A DNA stretch of 64,000 nucleotides, from positions 50,381 to 114,380 of the forward strand of contig DATMAN010000097.1 in the NCBI GenBank assembly GCA_035560005.1. Direction: 5' to 3'. Made by a program: the position numbers and the translations under genes. The notes beneath the pieces are model-generated. The model made no database searches. It had not been told where the DNA came from and was given only the letters and a program-made list of their open reading frames with translations. Position 1 is the first letter of the stretch; the number at the start of each line of letters is the position of its first letter. The DNA is from Burkholderiales bacterium (GTDB taxonomy: Bacteria; Pseudomonadota; Gammaproteobacteria; Burkholderiales; Eutrophovitaceae). Below, one piece after another: positions 1 to 8,962 of this stretch.

Positions 1-8
1 CAACAGCC

Positions 9-482
9 ATGCCTAAACTGAGCATCAATGGACAAAGCCACTTCACCGATTCGCCGCCGGACACGCCGCTGCTCTGGGTGCTGCGCGAAGACCTGGGGCT
101 GACGGGAACCAAGTACGGCTGTGGAATCGCCGTTTGCGGGGCCTGCACGGTCCACGTCAACGGCCAGGCAGTGCGCTCCTGCGTGGTCAAGGTCGGCGAC
201 GTCGAGGGCGCGGTCATCACCACGATAGAAGGCTTGCACCCCGCGGACCAGCATCCCGTGCAGCAGGCCTGGATCGAACACCAGGTCCCGCAGTGCGGTT
301 ATTGCCAGTCCGGGCAGATCATGCAGGCGGCCGCGCTGCTGGCGGTCAATCCCAACCCCACGAACGAGGAGATCGTGGCGCACATGAACGGCAACCTGTG
401 CCGCTGCGCGACCTATCCGCGCATCGTGGGCGCCGTGCGCCGCGCCGCAGAGATCATGAAGGAGGGCCGGAAGAATGTCTGA
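9..482 (+). CDS. (2Fe-2S) subunit of a xanthine-dehydrogenase-family molybdoenzyme (isoquinoline 1-oxidoreductase alpha-like), copy 1
   Basis: A 157-residue electron-transfer subunit with two [2Fe-2S] clusters. The N-terminal ferredoxin-type cluster ligands are C38, C43, C46 and C58 ([11 protein letters not shown]...C). The C-terminal four-helix cluster is C96xxC99 and C131xC133. This is the size and layout of IorA-type small subunits. It passes electrons from the Moco subunit encoded next; the two genes overlap by 8 bp (475-482), so they are translationally coupled. The start ATG is 8 bp inside the window, so its Shine-Dalgarno site and promoter lie mostly outside. The substrate is unknown: this family oxidises N-heterocycles or aldehydes, and isoquinoline is only the name-giving example. 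A second pair of the same type lies at 13951-16569. Confidence 0.9.
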   Translation: MPKLSINGQSHFTDSPPDTPLLWVLREDLGLTGTKYGCGIAVCGACTVHVNGQAVRSCVVKVGDVEGAVITTIEGLHPADQHPVQQAWIEHQVPQCGYCQSGQIMQAAALLAVNPNPTNEEIVAHMNGNLCRCATYPRIVGAVRRAAEIMKEGRKNV

Positions 483-2931
483 CGTCAATACTCAGAACAA
501 CCACGAAATCACCCGCAGGGAATTTCTGGTCCGCTCCGCGGTGATCGCGGGCAGCGGTTTCCTCAGCATCGGCCTGCCCGGTTTCCTCGCTCCGAGGGAC
601 GCCGAGGCCGCGATCGCCACGCAGTCGTTTACGCCGTCGATCTGGTTCACCATCACACCGGACGGCAAGACCACGATGCACATCATCAAGGCCGAGATGG
701 GTCAGCACATCGGCACCGCGCTGGCGCAGATCATCGCCGAGGAACTGGAAGTGAAGTGGGAGGACGTGCGGCTGGACACGCCGCTGGAAAGCGTCGAGAA
801 CTTCGCGGTCTTTGGCCTCGCGTACACGGTCAACAGCGGCAGCGTGACCACGGAGTTCGACCGCCTGTCGCGCGCCGGCGCTGCAGGGCGCATCGCGCTG
901 GTCGAGGCCGGTGCGAGATTGCTCGGCGTGCCGCCGTCCGGATGCTACGCGGCGATGAGCCGGGTCTTCGACAAGGCGAGCGGGCGATCGGTCGGATACG
1001 GAGAGATCCTGCAGAAGGTCAAAATCGATCGCAAATTCTCCTACCCGGAAGAGTTCAAGAAGATTGCCCTGAAGCCGCGCGGACAGTACAAGGTGATCGG
1101 CAAGTCCATCCCCGCGCTCGACATCCCGGCCAAGACCAACGGGCAAGCGAAGTATGGCATCGACGTGCGCCTGCCGGGCATGTGCTACGGCGCGCTGATG
1201 ATCCCTCGCACCCGCTATGCGTCCAAGGTGCTCAGCATCGACGAGCGCGAAGCGAAGAAGATCCCGGGCTTCATCAAGGCGGTCAGGATTGACGACTCGA
1301 TGGGCAAGTGCACCGGATGGACGGTCGCGCTGGCCGAATCCTTCCCGGCCGCGGTGAAGGCGACCAAGGCGCTCAAGGTCAACGTCGATCCTGGGCCTTA
1401 CGGCAACTTGAGTCTGTCCGACATCATGGAAGAGTTCTCGGAGATGTCGAAGAACAACGAGGCTTCTGCGGCCTGGGTGCTGGAGGGCGACGTGGACAAG
1501 GCGCTCGCTCAGGCGCAAAAGGTGCTGGAGATGGAATACAGCACCGACATGGTATGTCACGCGACGATGGAGCCGATCAGCGCCACGGTGCACCAGTCCG
1601 CCGATGGGGCGTGGCACGTCTACACCGGTACGCAGAGCACTTCGTTCGCGCGCATGACTTTGACCGCGTATCTGTCGAAAGTGCTGAACAAGAAGGCGGA
1701 GGAGATCAAGGTCTACGTTCACCAGTACGTGCTCGGCGGCGGGTTCGGAGGAAAACAGGATTACGACGACATTCTCGCCGCGGCGTACTGCGCAAAAGAG
1801 GTCGGACGGCCCGTGAAGCTCATCCAGACGCGCGAGTCGCAGTTCGCCACCAGTTTCCCGCGCACGCCGACTTACCACCGGCTGCGGGCCGGCCTCAGGG
1901 ACGGCCAGCTCGTTGCGATGAACCACGACATCGTGTGCGGATGGATGGGGCCGCGCTTTGCAGTCGGCAAGAAATACGGGTCCGACTGGCTGCAACTCGA
2001 TTCCTGGGACGAGAAGAAACAGGACATCGATCAGTGGTCCATCGGTGGCAGCGATCACTGGTACTACGTGCCCAATCACCGCGTGCGTGCTTGGAACAGC
2101 GATCGCACCACGTGGGCGGTACAAGCCTCGGCGCTGCGCACCGTTTCCAACTCGTACAACATGTTCGTGGTCGAGTCGTTCATGGACGAAGTGGCGCACG
2201 CACTCGGGCGCGATCCGCTCGAGTTCCGCCTGTCGCTGTTGAACGGCAAGGGCGGCAATCGCGGTATCCCCAACGCGGGCTATCCGACGGGCACCGGATC
2301 CGACTATTACATGGATCAGTTGTGGATCTCGTTACCCTGGACCAAGGAGGGCAGCTGGATTCCGTACGAGTCCGCTACGGTCGGCGGGGCGCTGCGGCTG
2401 GCGAACTGCCTGCGGGTCGCGGCGGGCAAGGTCGGCTGGGGCCGGCGCCTGCCGCCCAACACGGGGCTGGGCCTCGCGGTGTCCTCCGCCGAAGAGCGGC
2501 AAAGCCCGACCTGGGTGGCCGGCGCGGCCGAGGTCGCGGTCGATCCAAAAACCGGCAAGTACCGCATCAACAAGCTCAGCATCGCAATGGACATGGGCAC
2601 GTGCATCAATCCGCTCAACGCCACCGCCCAGATCCAGGGCGCGGCACTATGGGGTGCGAGTCAGGTCATGTCGGAGCGTCTGACCTACAAGAACGGCGCG
2701 ATCGAGCAGACCAACTTCCACGAGTACCAGACGATCCGCCTCGCGGATGTGCCCGAGATCGATGTCGAGATCATCCAGAGCGGGCATCATCCGAGCGGGG
2801 TGGGCGAGCCGGCCTCGACGGTCGTGGCGCCCGCGGTGGCCAATGCCATCTTCAATGCCGTGGGAGCGCGCGTGCGCCATATGCCGATCACGCCTGCCGC
2901 GGTGCTGGAGGCGATGAAGCGCAAAGCCTGA
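475..2931 (+). CDS. Molybdopterin-binding subunit of a xanthine-dehydrogenase-family enzyme (isoquinoline 1-oxidoreductase beta-like), copy 1
   Basis: An 818-residue Moco catalytic subunit. The N-terminus carries a twin-arginine-type signal ([11 protein letters not shown], then a hydrophobic stretch ending near AEAA, about residue 45), so the folded enzyme is probably exported with its partner. The XDH-type glycine-rich loop GGGFGGKQD lies near residues 422-430. The catalytic-base motif GVGEP places the Glu at about E778. It is somewhat longer than its paralogue at 14413-16569 (718 aa); the two share the domain order but clearly differ in sequence. Enzymes of this family normally bind molybdopterin cytosine dinucleotide, but no MocA/XdhC maturation gene is seen nearby. 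The substrate cannot be told from sequence. Confidence 0.9.
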   Translation: MSDVNTQNNHEITRREFLVRSAVIAGSGFLSIGLPGFLAPRDAEAAIATQSFTPSIWFTITPDGKTTMHIIKAEMGQHIGTALAQIIAEELEVKWEDVRLDTPLESVENFAVFGLAYTVNSGSVTTEFDRLSRAGAAGRIALVEAGARLLGVPPSGCYAAMSRVFDKASGRSVGYGEILQKVKIDRKFSYPEEFKKIALKPRGQYKVIGKSIPALDIPAKTNGQAKYGIDVRLPGMCYGALMIPRTRYASKVLSIDEREAKKIPGFIKAVRIDDSMGKCTGWTVALAESFPAAVKATKALKVNVDPGPYGNLSLSDIMEEFSEMSKNNEASAAWVLEGDVDKALAQAQKVLEMEYSTDMVCHATMEPISATVHQSADGAWHVYTGTQSTSFARMTLTAYLSKVLNKKAEEIKVYVHQYVLGGGFGGKQDYDDILAAAYCAKEVGRPVKLIQTRESQFATSFPRTPTYHRLRAGLRDGQLVAMNHDIVCGWMGPRFAVGKKYGSDWLQLDSWDEKKQDIDQWSIGGSDHWYYVPNHRVRAWNSDRTTWAVQASALRTVSNSYNMFVVESFMDEVAHALGRDPLEFRLSLLNGKGGNRGIPNAGYPTGTGSDYYMDQLWISLPWTKEGSWIPYESATVGGALRLANCLRVAAGKVGWGRRLPPNTGLGLAVSSAEERQSPTWVAGAAEVAVDPKTGKYRINKLSIAMDMGTCINPLNATAQIQGAALWGASQVMSERLTYKNGAIEQTNFHEYQTIRLADVPEIDVEIIQSGHHPSGVGEPASTVVAPAVANAIFNAVGARVRHMPITPAAVLEAMKRKA

Positions 2932-2946
2932 TTCGGCGCAACGGCG

Positions 2947-2984
2947 GACAGGGTCTCGCGACCGAAAGGTCGCCAGACCCTGTC
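2947..2984 (+). terminator. Strong stem-loop with GAAA tetraloop after the first Moco gene
   Basis: A 10-bp outer stem (GACAGGGTCT / AGACCCTGTC), one C/C mismatch, then a 6-bp inner stem (GCGACC / GGTCGC) closed by a GAAA tetraloop. It begins 15 bp after the upstream stop codon. No T-run follows, so it is either a factor-assisted terminator or an RNA-stabilising 3' end. The amidase begins 75 bp later, so read-through remains possible. Confidence 0.6.
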
Positions 2985-3059
2985 AATGACGATTGAGAAT
3001 CGCGGATGGCATGGCGGGGCTCGCGCGTGCGATTGCCGTCTGCCTTCCGGGAGCGGGAC

Positions 3060-4511
3060 ATGTCTGACGACATTCTGAGCCTGACGGCCGCCGAACTCGT
3101 AGAGCATTACCGCCAGCGGCGCCTGTCTCCGGTGGAAGTCGTGCGAGCGGCGCTGCAGCGCATTGCCGCTCTGAATCCGATCTACAACGCGTTCGTGCTG
3201 GTGGACGAAGCGCGGGCCCTGAAGGATGCACGTGAATCGGAAGCGCGCTGGATGCGCGGCGCGCCGGCCGGTCTGGTGGACGGCGTGCCGGCCACGGTCA
3301 AGGACCTGATCGTCACGCAGGGCTGGCCGACCTTGCGCGGTTCGCGCACCATCGATCCGAAGCAAGAATGGAACGAGGATGGCCCGCCGGTGGCGCGAAT
3401 GCGGGAGCAGGGGGCGGTTTTCCTGGGCAAGACCACGACGCCCGAGTTCGGATGGAAGGGCGTGACCGACAGCCCGCTTACCGGGGTCACCCTCAACCCC
3501 TGGGATGCCAGACTCACCCCGGGAGGAAGCAGCGGAGGCGCGGCGGTCGCCGCGGCTTTCGGAATGGGTGTTCTGCATATTGCCACCGACGGAGGCGGCT
3601 CGATCCGGATCCCGGCCGGATTCTGCGGATTGTTCGGATTCAAGCCGACCTTCGGGATCGTGCCAGTGCATCCACACTCGCCAGCGCTGACGCTTTGGCA
3701 TCAGGGGCCGATCTCGCGCACGGTGGCCGACGCCGCGCTGATGCTCACCGTTATCGCGCGTCCTGATCCGCGCGACTGGTACCAGGCGCCGGCGCTCGAT
3801 ATCGACTACCGCAAGGATCCGGACGCCGGTGTCAGGGGCCGCCTGCGAATCGCGTACAGCCGGGCTCTCGGTTACGCCCGGGTCGATCCGGAGGTCGCAA
3901 TGCTGGTCGAGCGGGGCGTGCGCGTTTTCGAGTCACTGGGCGCGATCGTGGAAGAAATCGACCTTGCGCTCCAGGACCCGATTTCGATCATGCGCCCGCT
4001 GTGGTCGGTGGCTCTGGCCATGGCCGTTGCGCCAATGACACCCGAGCAGCGTGCGCTGGTTGATCCGCCGCTGCTGGAACTGGCCGAGCCGGGGATGCGC
4101 CTGAGCGCGCTGGAGTACCGGCAGCTGGAGCGCGAGCGCGAGACATTTGCGCGCCGCATGTGCATGCTGCACCAAACCCACGACCTGCTGATCACGCCGC
4201 AACTCGCCGTCACCGCCTTCGAGGCCGGTCACGAAGTGCCGCCGGGCTCGGGCTGCAAACGCTGGTGGGAGTGGTCGCCATTTACCTATCCATTCAATCT
4301 GTCGCAGCAGCCGGCGGCGACCGTTCCGTGCGGGTTCACCCGTGCTGGCCTGCCGGTGGCGATGCAACTGATCGGCAACAAGTTTTCCGATGCAGTCGTC
4401 CTGCACGCCGCCCGCGCCTTCGAGGCGGTGCAGCCTTTCGTCATGCCGAAGATCGACGCCGCGCCCAATAGCCAGCAACTCGCGGCCGCGTCCAGCGTGC
4501 ACATTCGCTAA
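3060..4511 (+). CDS. Amidase (amidase-signature family)
   Basis: A 483-residue amidase-signature hydrolase. The Lys-cisSer-Ser triad is visible as K81 (PATVKD), S157 in GGSSGG and nucleophile S181 in GGGSIR; the 24-residue spacing between the two serines is typical. I chose the ATG at 3060 because a GGGAGCGGG-like ribosome site sits just upstream and because residues before it do not resemble the family. It runs convergently to aioR, with 45 bp between them. It follows the Moco enzyme pair, so it may handle an amide product of that pathway, but this is only inference. A second, distinct amidase lies at 25615-27069. Confidence 0.88.
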   Translation: MSDDILSLTAAELVEHYRQRRLSPVEVVRAALQRIAALNPIYNAFVLVDEARALKDARESEARWMRGAPAGLVDGVPATVKDLIVTQGWPTLRGSRTIDPKQEWNEDGPPVARMREQGAVFLGKTTTPEFGWKGVTDSPLTGVTLNPWDARLTPGGSSGGAAVAAAFGMGVLHIATDGGGSIRIPAGFCGLFGFKPTFGIVPVHPHSPALTLWHQGPISRTVADAALMLTVIARPDPRDWYQAPALDIDYRKDPDAGVRGRLRIAYSRALGYARVDPEVAMLVERGVRVFESLGAIVEEIDLALQDPISIMRPLWSVALAMAVAPMTPEQRALVDPPLLELAEPGMRLSALEYRQLERERETFARRMCMLHQTHDLLITPQLAVTAFEAGHEVPPGSGCKRWWEWSPFTYPFNLSQQPAATVPCGFTRAGLPVAMQLIGNKFSDAVVLHAARAFEAVQPFVMPKIDAAPNSQQLAAASSVHIR

Positions 4512-4556
4512 AACACAGGCTAAGAGAAGGACGGCTTGCGGTTCAGACCCGACCGC

Positions 4557-5894
4557 TCAGGAGTGCGGCGAGCTGAGATTATGTCTGCGCATTTTCTCCC
4601 ACAGGCTCTTGCGGGAGATTCCGAGCGCCTTCGCCGTATCGGCGATCCGTCCGTGATGTTCCTGCAGGGCCGAACTGATGAACGCCCGTTCGCAGCTCGC
4701 CAGGAAGCCGTCGAGCGCAGTTTGCCGGTGTGGGTCGGCCTGAGCAGCCTTGTCCTCGATCAGTTCGACCGACAGGATCGGGGTCGAGCTGATGATGCAG
4801 GCGCGCTCGATGACGTTTTTCAGTTCGCGGACATTGCCCGGCCATCTGCGACGCAGCAGTTCGGCCTGCGCCAGCGGGTGAATGAGCTTTCGCGGCTCTT
4901 TCTGCTGATCGCAGCTTTCCGCGACGAAGCGCGCAGCGAGCCACAGGATATCCTCCGGCCTTTCGCGCAGCGGCGGGATGTTCAGATGAACCAGATTGAT
5001 GCGGTAGAAGAGATCTTCGCGGAACCGGCCGCGTTGGACTTCAGAAGGCAGATCCTTGTTGGTCGCGCAGATTACCCGGAATTTCGTTTCGACTTCGCTC
5101 TCGCCTCCAAGGCGCTTGATTCGCCGTTCCTGAAGAGCTCGTAGCAACTTGACCTGCATTGTGGCCGGTAGGTCGCCGATCTCGTCGAGAAACAACGTTC
5201 CGCCGTCGGCCTGCTCGAAAAACCCGCGCTTCATCCTGTCGGCGCCGGTGAAGGCGCCGCGCTCGAAACCGAAGAATTCCGACTCGACCAGGGTTTCCGG
5301 CAGCGCGCCGCAGTTGACCGCGATGAACGGCCTGTTTTCTCTTCCTTCGACCACGCAGGCCACCGAGTGGATGTGACGCGCGAGCACTTCCTTGCCGACG
5401 CCCGACTCCCCGGTGATCAGAATGCTCGGAGCGCGCGTGGCGATGCGATCGAGCTTTTCGCAGACCTTGCGGGCGGCAGCGGAAACGCCCAGCACGGTTT
5501 CGTGGGCAACAGGCGATACTTCCGCCCGCGCGCCGGTGATTGCGCGCACCTTTTCCACCAGCGCGCCGATGTCGAACGGCTTGGTCACGAAGTCGGCGGC
5601 GCCGAGCTTCAACAGCTCCACGGCCCTTTCCACTGTCGCGAATGCGGTGATGAAAACGAAAGGCGGCACCAGCGGCTGGTCGCGAATCACTTGGCGGAAC
5701 ACGTCTTCCCCGGGAATGTCCGGAAGGCGCAGGTCGCTGATGACCGCGGCGTAGCGATTGAGCGAGATCGAGCGCAGGGCTGCGGCTCCGGTCGAACACC
5801 AGTCGACTTCGAAGCCCTCCAGCCCGAAGCGATCCGACAGGGACTCGCCCATGATCGGATCGTCTTCAATCAGACAAAGCCGGGCTCCTGGCAT
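4557..5894 (-). CDS. aioR: AioR, NtrC-type sigma-54-dependent response regulator of arsenite oxidation
   Basis: A 445-residue activator. It has an N-terminal receiver domain (acidic D11/D12, phospho-acceptor D54, K105) and a central AAA+ domain with Walker A GESGVGKE at 162-169 and the sigma-54 contact loop GAFTGA at 213-218. A C-terminal Fis-type helix-turn-helix follows (RIADTAKALGISRKSLWEKM). The ATG at 5894 overlaps the 3' end of aioS by 29 bp. The family member AioR, phosphorylated by AioS on arsenite exposure, drives aioBA with RpoN. The sigma-54 promoter at 8353-8367 is the obvious target. Assignment as AioR rests on its position in an aioXSR-aioBA locus together with its architecture. 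Confidence 0.9.
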   Translation of the reverse strand: MPGARLCLIEDDPIMGESLSDRFGLEGFEVDWCSTGAAALRSISLNRYAAVISDLRLPDIPGEDVFRQVIRDQPLVPPFVFITAFATVERAVELLKLGAADFVTKPFDIGALVEKVRAITGARAEVSPVAHETVLGVSAAARKVCEKLDRIATRAPSILITGESGVGKEVLARHIHSVACVVEGRENRPFIAVNCGALPETLVESEFFGFERGAFTGADRMKRGFFEQADGGTLFLDEIGDLPATMQVKLLRALQERRIKRLGGESEVETKFRVICATNKDLPSEVQRGRFREDLFYRINLVHLNIPPLRERPEDILWLAARFVAESCDQQKEPRKLIHPLAQAELLRRRWPGNVRELKNVIERACIISSTPILSVELIEDKAAQADPHRQTALDGFLASCERAFISSALQEHHGRIADTAKALGISRKSLWEKMRRHNLSSPHS

Positions 5895-7353
5895 CGGTTT
5901 GAGTCTTGACCGGCAACAGCACCTCAAAAAGCGTATACCCCGGCGCGCTCGAAGTCGATATCGTTCCGCCCAGCTGCGTCACGATCTGATAGCTGACCCA
6001 CAGCCCCAGGCCGAATGTTCTCCCCGAACCGGTCTTTGCGTCTGGCTGGTAAGGTTCGAACAGCCGCCCGAGCGCGTCCATGGGAATGTGCTGTCCCGAG
6101 TTGCAAATCCGGATCGACAGGCGCGCCTCGTCCAACGAAACCTCCACACCGACCTTCCCTTCGTGTTCCACTGCCTTGGCTGCATTGAGCAGGAGATTCA
6201 GGCCGAGCTGGCGCACCAGATGCGCGGGAAGCGGAACGGATTCGTTCACCCGCACTTCCCAGGAGAGATGGACTTGCTTGGCGGCGAGTTGAGGCGCAAT
6301 CAGTGTCTTCAGGTCCTGCCAATCGGCGCCATGCATGGCCGGCGAGTCGATTTTCGCCTCCAGCAGAAGGGCGCCGACCGTAGCTCGAATCTGCGCCAGC
6401 CCCCTTCTCAGCAGGCCGAGGGTTTTTTCGGTGAAGGCGTCGACGTTGCCATGCCGCGACAACGTGTCTACCGCGTTGAGCATCCCGCCAAGGGGGTTGT
6501 TGATCTCATGTGCAATTCCAGCCGATACCCGTCCCACCGCCGCGAGTCGCTCGGCGACCACTACTTGATGTTCGAGCGCCTCCTTTTCCGCCAGTTGGTT
6601 GAGCATGTCGCGGAACTGTCCGGCAAGCTGGCCGATTTCGTCGGAGCCTTTGGGCTCGACGTTGGCCGCGAGCGCTTGCGGAGGTTCGCGCCCCACTTTT
6701 GCCATCACGTCGGCCAGTCGCGACAGCGGTTTCGCCATGCGATTGCCCCATATCCACCCGAGCGGCACAAGGATGAGCAAACCCGGCACGCTGATCGCCG
6801 CGACTTCCAGAAGCACAAGCGCGACACGGTCATAGAGCCGCTGCGCGTCGTAGGACAGCAGCACGAAACCCAGTGCGCTGCCGTCCTCAGAGATCACCCG
6901 CATCGCGCCGGTGGCGTCCTCATCGGAGAAGTACCCCGGAAAATCGAACTGGAACTCCGATTCGTTGCCGGACACGCCTTGCAAAGCGAGCACCATCTCC
7001 CTTGGGAGCGAAGCTCGGTCCATGCCGAAGGGGAACTTTTTGGGGCTCGATGAAGCGTAAACCCGTTGCCGCGTATCCAGGACGACAATGTCGCGCAGCG
7101 GACTGGACAGGTCCTTCGTGGCAACCGGCGCCCGTACGATCTCGAAGGCTCTCCATAGATCATCCTTGACCAGCGGTTCGCGCACGGTCCAGCTCAGCGT
7201 TTTGGCCAGACTGTTGGCGCTGGACTGCATGTCGCGCTTCGCGTCCGCCAGGGCGCGGGTGAGCAATGCCGCGGTCAGCACAATTTCCGTCATCAAAATG
7301 ACAGCGGTCAGGGCGAGCGGGATCTTGAACCGGTAGCTGAGGTTGGCGAACAA
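5866..7353 (-). CDS. aioS: AioS, membrane sensor histidine kinase of arsenite oxidation
   Basis: A 495-residue kinase. One membrane helix spans about residues 11-33 and a periplasmic domain about 35-175. A second helix lies at about 178-203, followed by HAMP-like sequence, the H-box VSAGIAHEINNP with H282, and an ATPase domain ending in GLGLWVSYQI. The start is TTG at 7353: the sequence reads AGGAGCGAAA-TTG, and this Shine-Dalgarno overlaps the stop codon of aioX. The next ATG lies 20 codons downstream and would cut the first membrane helix. The G1 box reads CNSGQHIP, so the usual Asp is Asn. Expected role: it senses arsenite-loaded AioX and phosphorylates AioR. Confidence 0.88.
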   Translation of the reverse strand: MFANLSYRFKIPLALTAVILMTEIVLTAALLTRALADAKRDMQSSANSLAKTLSWTVREPLVKDDLWRAFEIVRAPVATKDLSSPLRDIVVLDTRQRVYASSSPKKFPFGMDRASLPREMVLALQGVSGNESEFQFDFPGYFSDEDATGAMRVISEDGSALGFVLLSYDAQRLYDRVALVLLEVAAISVPGLLILVPLGWIWGNRMAKPLSRLADVMAKVGREPPQALAANVEPKGSDEIGQLAGQFRDMLNQLAEKEALEHQVVVAERLAAVGRVSAGIAHEINNPLGGMLNAVDTLSRHGNVDAFTEKTLGLLRRGLAQIRATVGALLLEAKIDSPAMHGADWQDLKTLIAPQLAAKQVHLSWEVRVNESVPLPAHLVRQLGLNLLLNAAKAVEHEGKVGVEVSLDEARLSIRICNSGQHIPMDALGRLFEPYQPDAKTGSGRTFGLGLWVSYQIVTQLGGTISTSSAPGYTLFEVLLPVKTQTDARSPALSD

Positions 7354-7361
7354 TTTCGCTC

Positions 7362-8246
7362 CTAGAGCAGGTCCCCGACCAGTCTCAGATTGGCTTCGAC
7401 GCTGGCGAAAAGTTTGTGGGTGCCTCTTTCGAAACCATCGAGGTTCAGCTGCTGTAGCAGGGCGCTCCCGGCCGGGTCATCGTGCATCGACACGAAAGCC
7501 CCTTGCAGCGACTGGAAGTCCCTTTCCGGCAGGCTGCGTCGCGCCACGATCGGAGGGAATCCATACTCCCTCGACTTCCATGCGACACGCGTTCCTTCCG
7601 TGGTTTTCGGAATCTGTTTGCGCATCGTGTCCCACACATACCCGTCGACCGACCCTCCGTGCGCCAAGCCCAGCGCCACCGCATCCACCACCCGGCGATG
7701 CGAGAAGGTAAAGAAACTCTTCAGGAAGAAACGATTGGGAGTCTCCTTGGCGTGGTGCAATTCGACCCTTGGTACGAGGCACCCCGAGTTCGATTGCGGA
7801 TCGCTGAAGGCGTAGATATGTCCCCGCAAATCGCTAATGTGCCGCGTGCGGGTGTCTTCGCTCTGGACGATGAGGTAGGAGCGGTACAGCGGCTTGCCTT
7901 CGTACACCGGCACACACAGCAGGCGCAAATGGGACAGGTTCATCAAGTACGGCGGGCTGCACACCCAGGCGGCATCCAACTGGCCGGAAAGCAGAAGATC
8001 GGTGATTTCCTGGTAGGAACGGCGCCGGGCGAAACCGACCTTGCGTTCCAGCCGTTCCTCGAGGTACTTCTGCCAGACAGACAGAAGCGAGAGGTGGTCG
8101 TCCAGAAAGACCGGCGTGGTGCCGATCCTGATTTCCTCGCGTGGCGCCGACTGGCGATCGGCCAAGGCCGTGCCTGGCGCTGATACCAGAGCAAGCGCAC
8201 CGGCGAGAAATTTTCTGCGGCCGGTAGCGTTACCATTCGGGAACAT
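7362..8246 (-). CDS. aioX: AioX, periplasmic arsenite-binding protein (PhnD-like)
   Basis: A 294-residue phosphate/phosphonate-type periplasmic binding protein with a twin-arginine-like signal (GRRKFLAGALALVSAPGTALA). The start ATG at 8246 has an excellent AAAGGAGGAG ribosome site. In studied AioX proteins a cysteine in the first lobe binds As(III) and is required for induction; here candidate cysteines are C96 in AAWVCSPPY, C111 and C156. It is the first gene of the minus-strand aioX-aioS-aioR operon (8 bp to aioS) and is divergent from aioBA. PhnD-type phosphonate uptake is unlikely because no ABC permease or ATPase lies beside it. Confidence 0.9.
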   Translation of the reverse strand: MFPNGNATGRRKFLAGALALVSAPGTALADRQSAPREEIRIGTTPVFLDDHLSLLSVWQKYLEERLERKVGFARRRSYQEITDLLLSGQLDAAWVCSPPYLMNLSHLRLLCVPVYEGKPLYRSYLIVQSEDTRTRHISDLRGHIYAFSDPQSNSGCLVPRVELHHAKETPNRFFLKSFFTFSHRRVVDAVALGLAHGGSVDGYVWDTMRKQIPKTTEGTRVAWKSREYGFPPIVARRSLPERDFQSLQGAFVSMHDDPAGSALLQQLNLDGFERGTHKLFASVEANLRLVGDLL

Positions 8247-8271
8247 TACGCTGCTCCTCCTTTCCGGCGCA

Positions 8272-8287
8272 GTTACCGCCCGGTAAT
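8272..8287 (+). promoter_or_regulatory. Candidate AioR enhancer site upstream of aioBA
   Basis: GTTACCGCCCGGTAAT contains the perfect palindrome TTACCG-CC-CGGTAA (8273-8286). Its centre lies about 75 bp upstream of the -24 element, a usual distance for an enhancer-binding protein. It fits the GTTNC-N6-GNAAC pattern that I recall for AioR sites in other betaproteobacteria, with one mismatch at the last base. The literature match is from memory. Confidence 0.6.
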
Positions 8288-8301
8288 CAATCTGTCCTGC
8301 T

Positions 8302-8319
8302 CGGCGCGCCGACGCGCCG
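8302..8319. repeat. Inverted repeat in the aioX-aioB intergenic region
   Basis: CGGCGCG-CCGA-CGCGCCG is a perfect 7-bp inverted repeat with a 4-bp spacer, centred 31 bp downstream of the TTACCG palindrome. It could be a second regulator site or simply a GC-rich hairpin in the 181-bp divergent control region. Confidence 0.4.
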
Positions 8320-8352
8320 CACCAAACGCTTCTAAACAAACACGTACGCGAC

Positions 8353-8367
8353 TGGCACGTGATTTGC
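8353..8367 (+). promoter_or_regulatory. Sigma-54 (-24/-12) promoter of aioBA
   Basis: TGGCACG-TGAT-TTGC matches the sigma-54 consensus TGGCACG-N4-TTGC at every fixed position. It lies 60 bp before the aioB start codon, so transcription should begin near 8379. With aioR encoded in the divergent operon, this is a textbook RpoN/AioR-controlled promoter. Confidence 0.92.
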
Positions 8368-8427
8368 CCACGCGAGCGCGAAGCCCCGCCCCAACAAGAT
8401 TAGCGATTTTCCTGCCGAGGAGGAGTC

Positions 8428-8943
8428 ATGTCCGCACAACTCAGCCGCCGCAGTTTCCTCAAGCTTGGAGCCGGCGCCGTCGCCTCAGGCACGGTTGCCA
8501 CGGTCGCCACTGGCGCAAACGCCGCGCCGACCGATACCAGCAAGACCATCCTTCCCTATCCTCGAAAAGTCGTGGGAGTGGCGAACAGGATGGCGGTAAA
8601 CACGCCGGTCGCGTTCAGCTATCCCGACGCGGCCTCGCCCTGCGCCGTGGTCAAACTCGGCAAATCCGTTCCGGGCGGCGTGGGCCCGGAGGCCGACATC
8701 GTTGCCTACAGCACGCTGTGCACACACATGGGCTGCCCGGTCAGCTATGACGCTGCGAATCGGGTTTTCAAATGCGGGTGCCATTACAGCATCTTCGACG
8801 CCGAGAAGGATGGGCAGATGGTCTGCGGGCAGGCGACCGAGAATCTTCCGCGCGTCGCGCTCGAGTACGACGAAACGACCGGGCGCATCAGTGCGGTGGG
8901 AATGGAAGGACTGATCTACGGACGGCAGGCAAACGTGCTCTGA
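8428..8943 (+). CDS. aioB: AioB, Rieske [2Fe-2S] small subunit of arsenite oxidase
   Basis: A 171-residue Rieske protein with a twin-arginine signal ([16 protein letters not shown]), which carries the AioAB complex to the periplasm. Cluster ligands are C98 and H100 in CTHMGC, and C116 and H119 in CGCH. C103 and C118 would form the Rieske disulfide. The ribosome site GAGGAGGAG lies upstream, and aioA follows after 19 bp. AioB takes electrons from the [3Fe-4S] cluster of AioA and hands them to a cytochrome c or azurin. No dedicated cytochrome gene follows aioA. Confidence 0.96.
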   Translation: MSAQLSRRSFLKLGAGAVASGTVATVATGANAAPTDTSKTILPYPRKVVGVANRMAVNTPVAFSYPDAASPCAVVKLGKSVPGGVGPEADIVAYSTLCTHMGCPVSYDAANRVFKCGCHYSIFDAEKDGQMVCGQATENLPRVALEYDETTGRISAVGMEGLIYGRQANVL

Positions 8944-8962
8944 CGGATTACAGGAGGAAACG

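Noticed and set aside
454..2199. Long minus-strand open frame opposite the first Moco subunit
   Set aside because: Same antisense GC effect; no family resemblance and no ribosome site.
7362..8246. Phosphonate-uptake binding protein (PhnD) as the function
   Set aside because: There is no phn permease or ATPase, and the position at the head of the aioXSR operon makes arsenite sensing much more likely.
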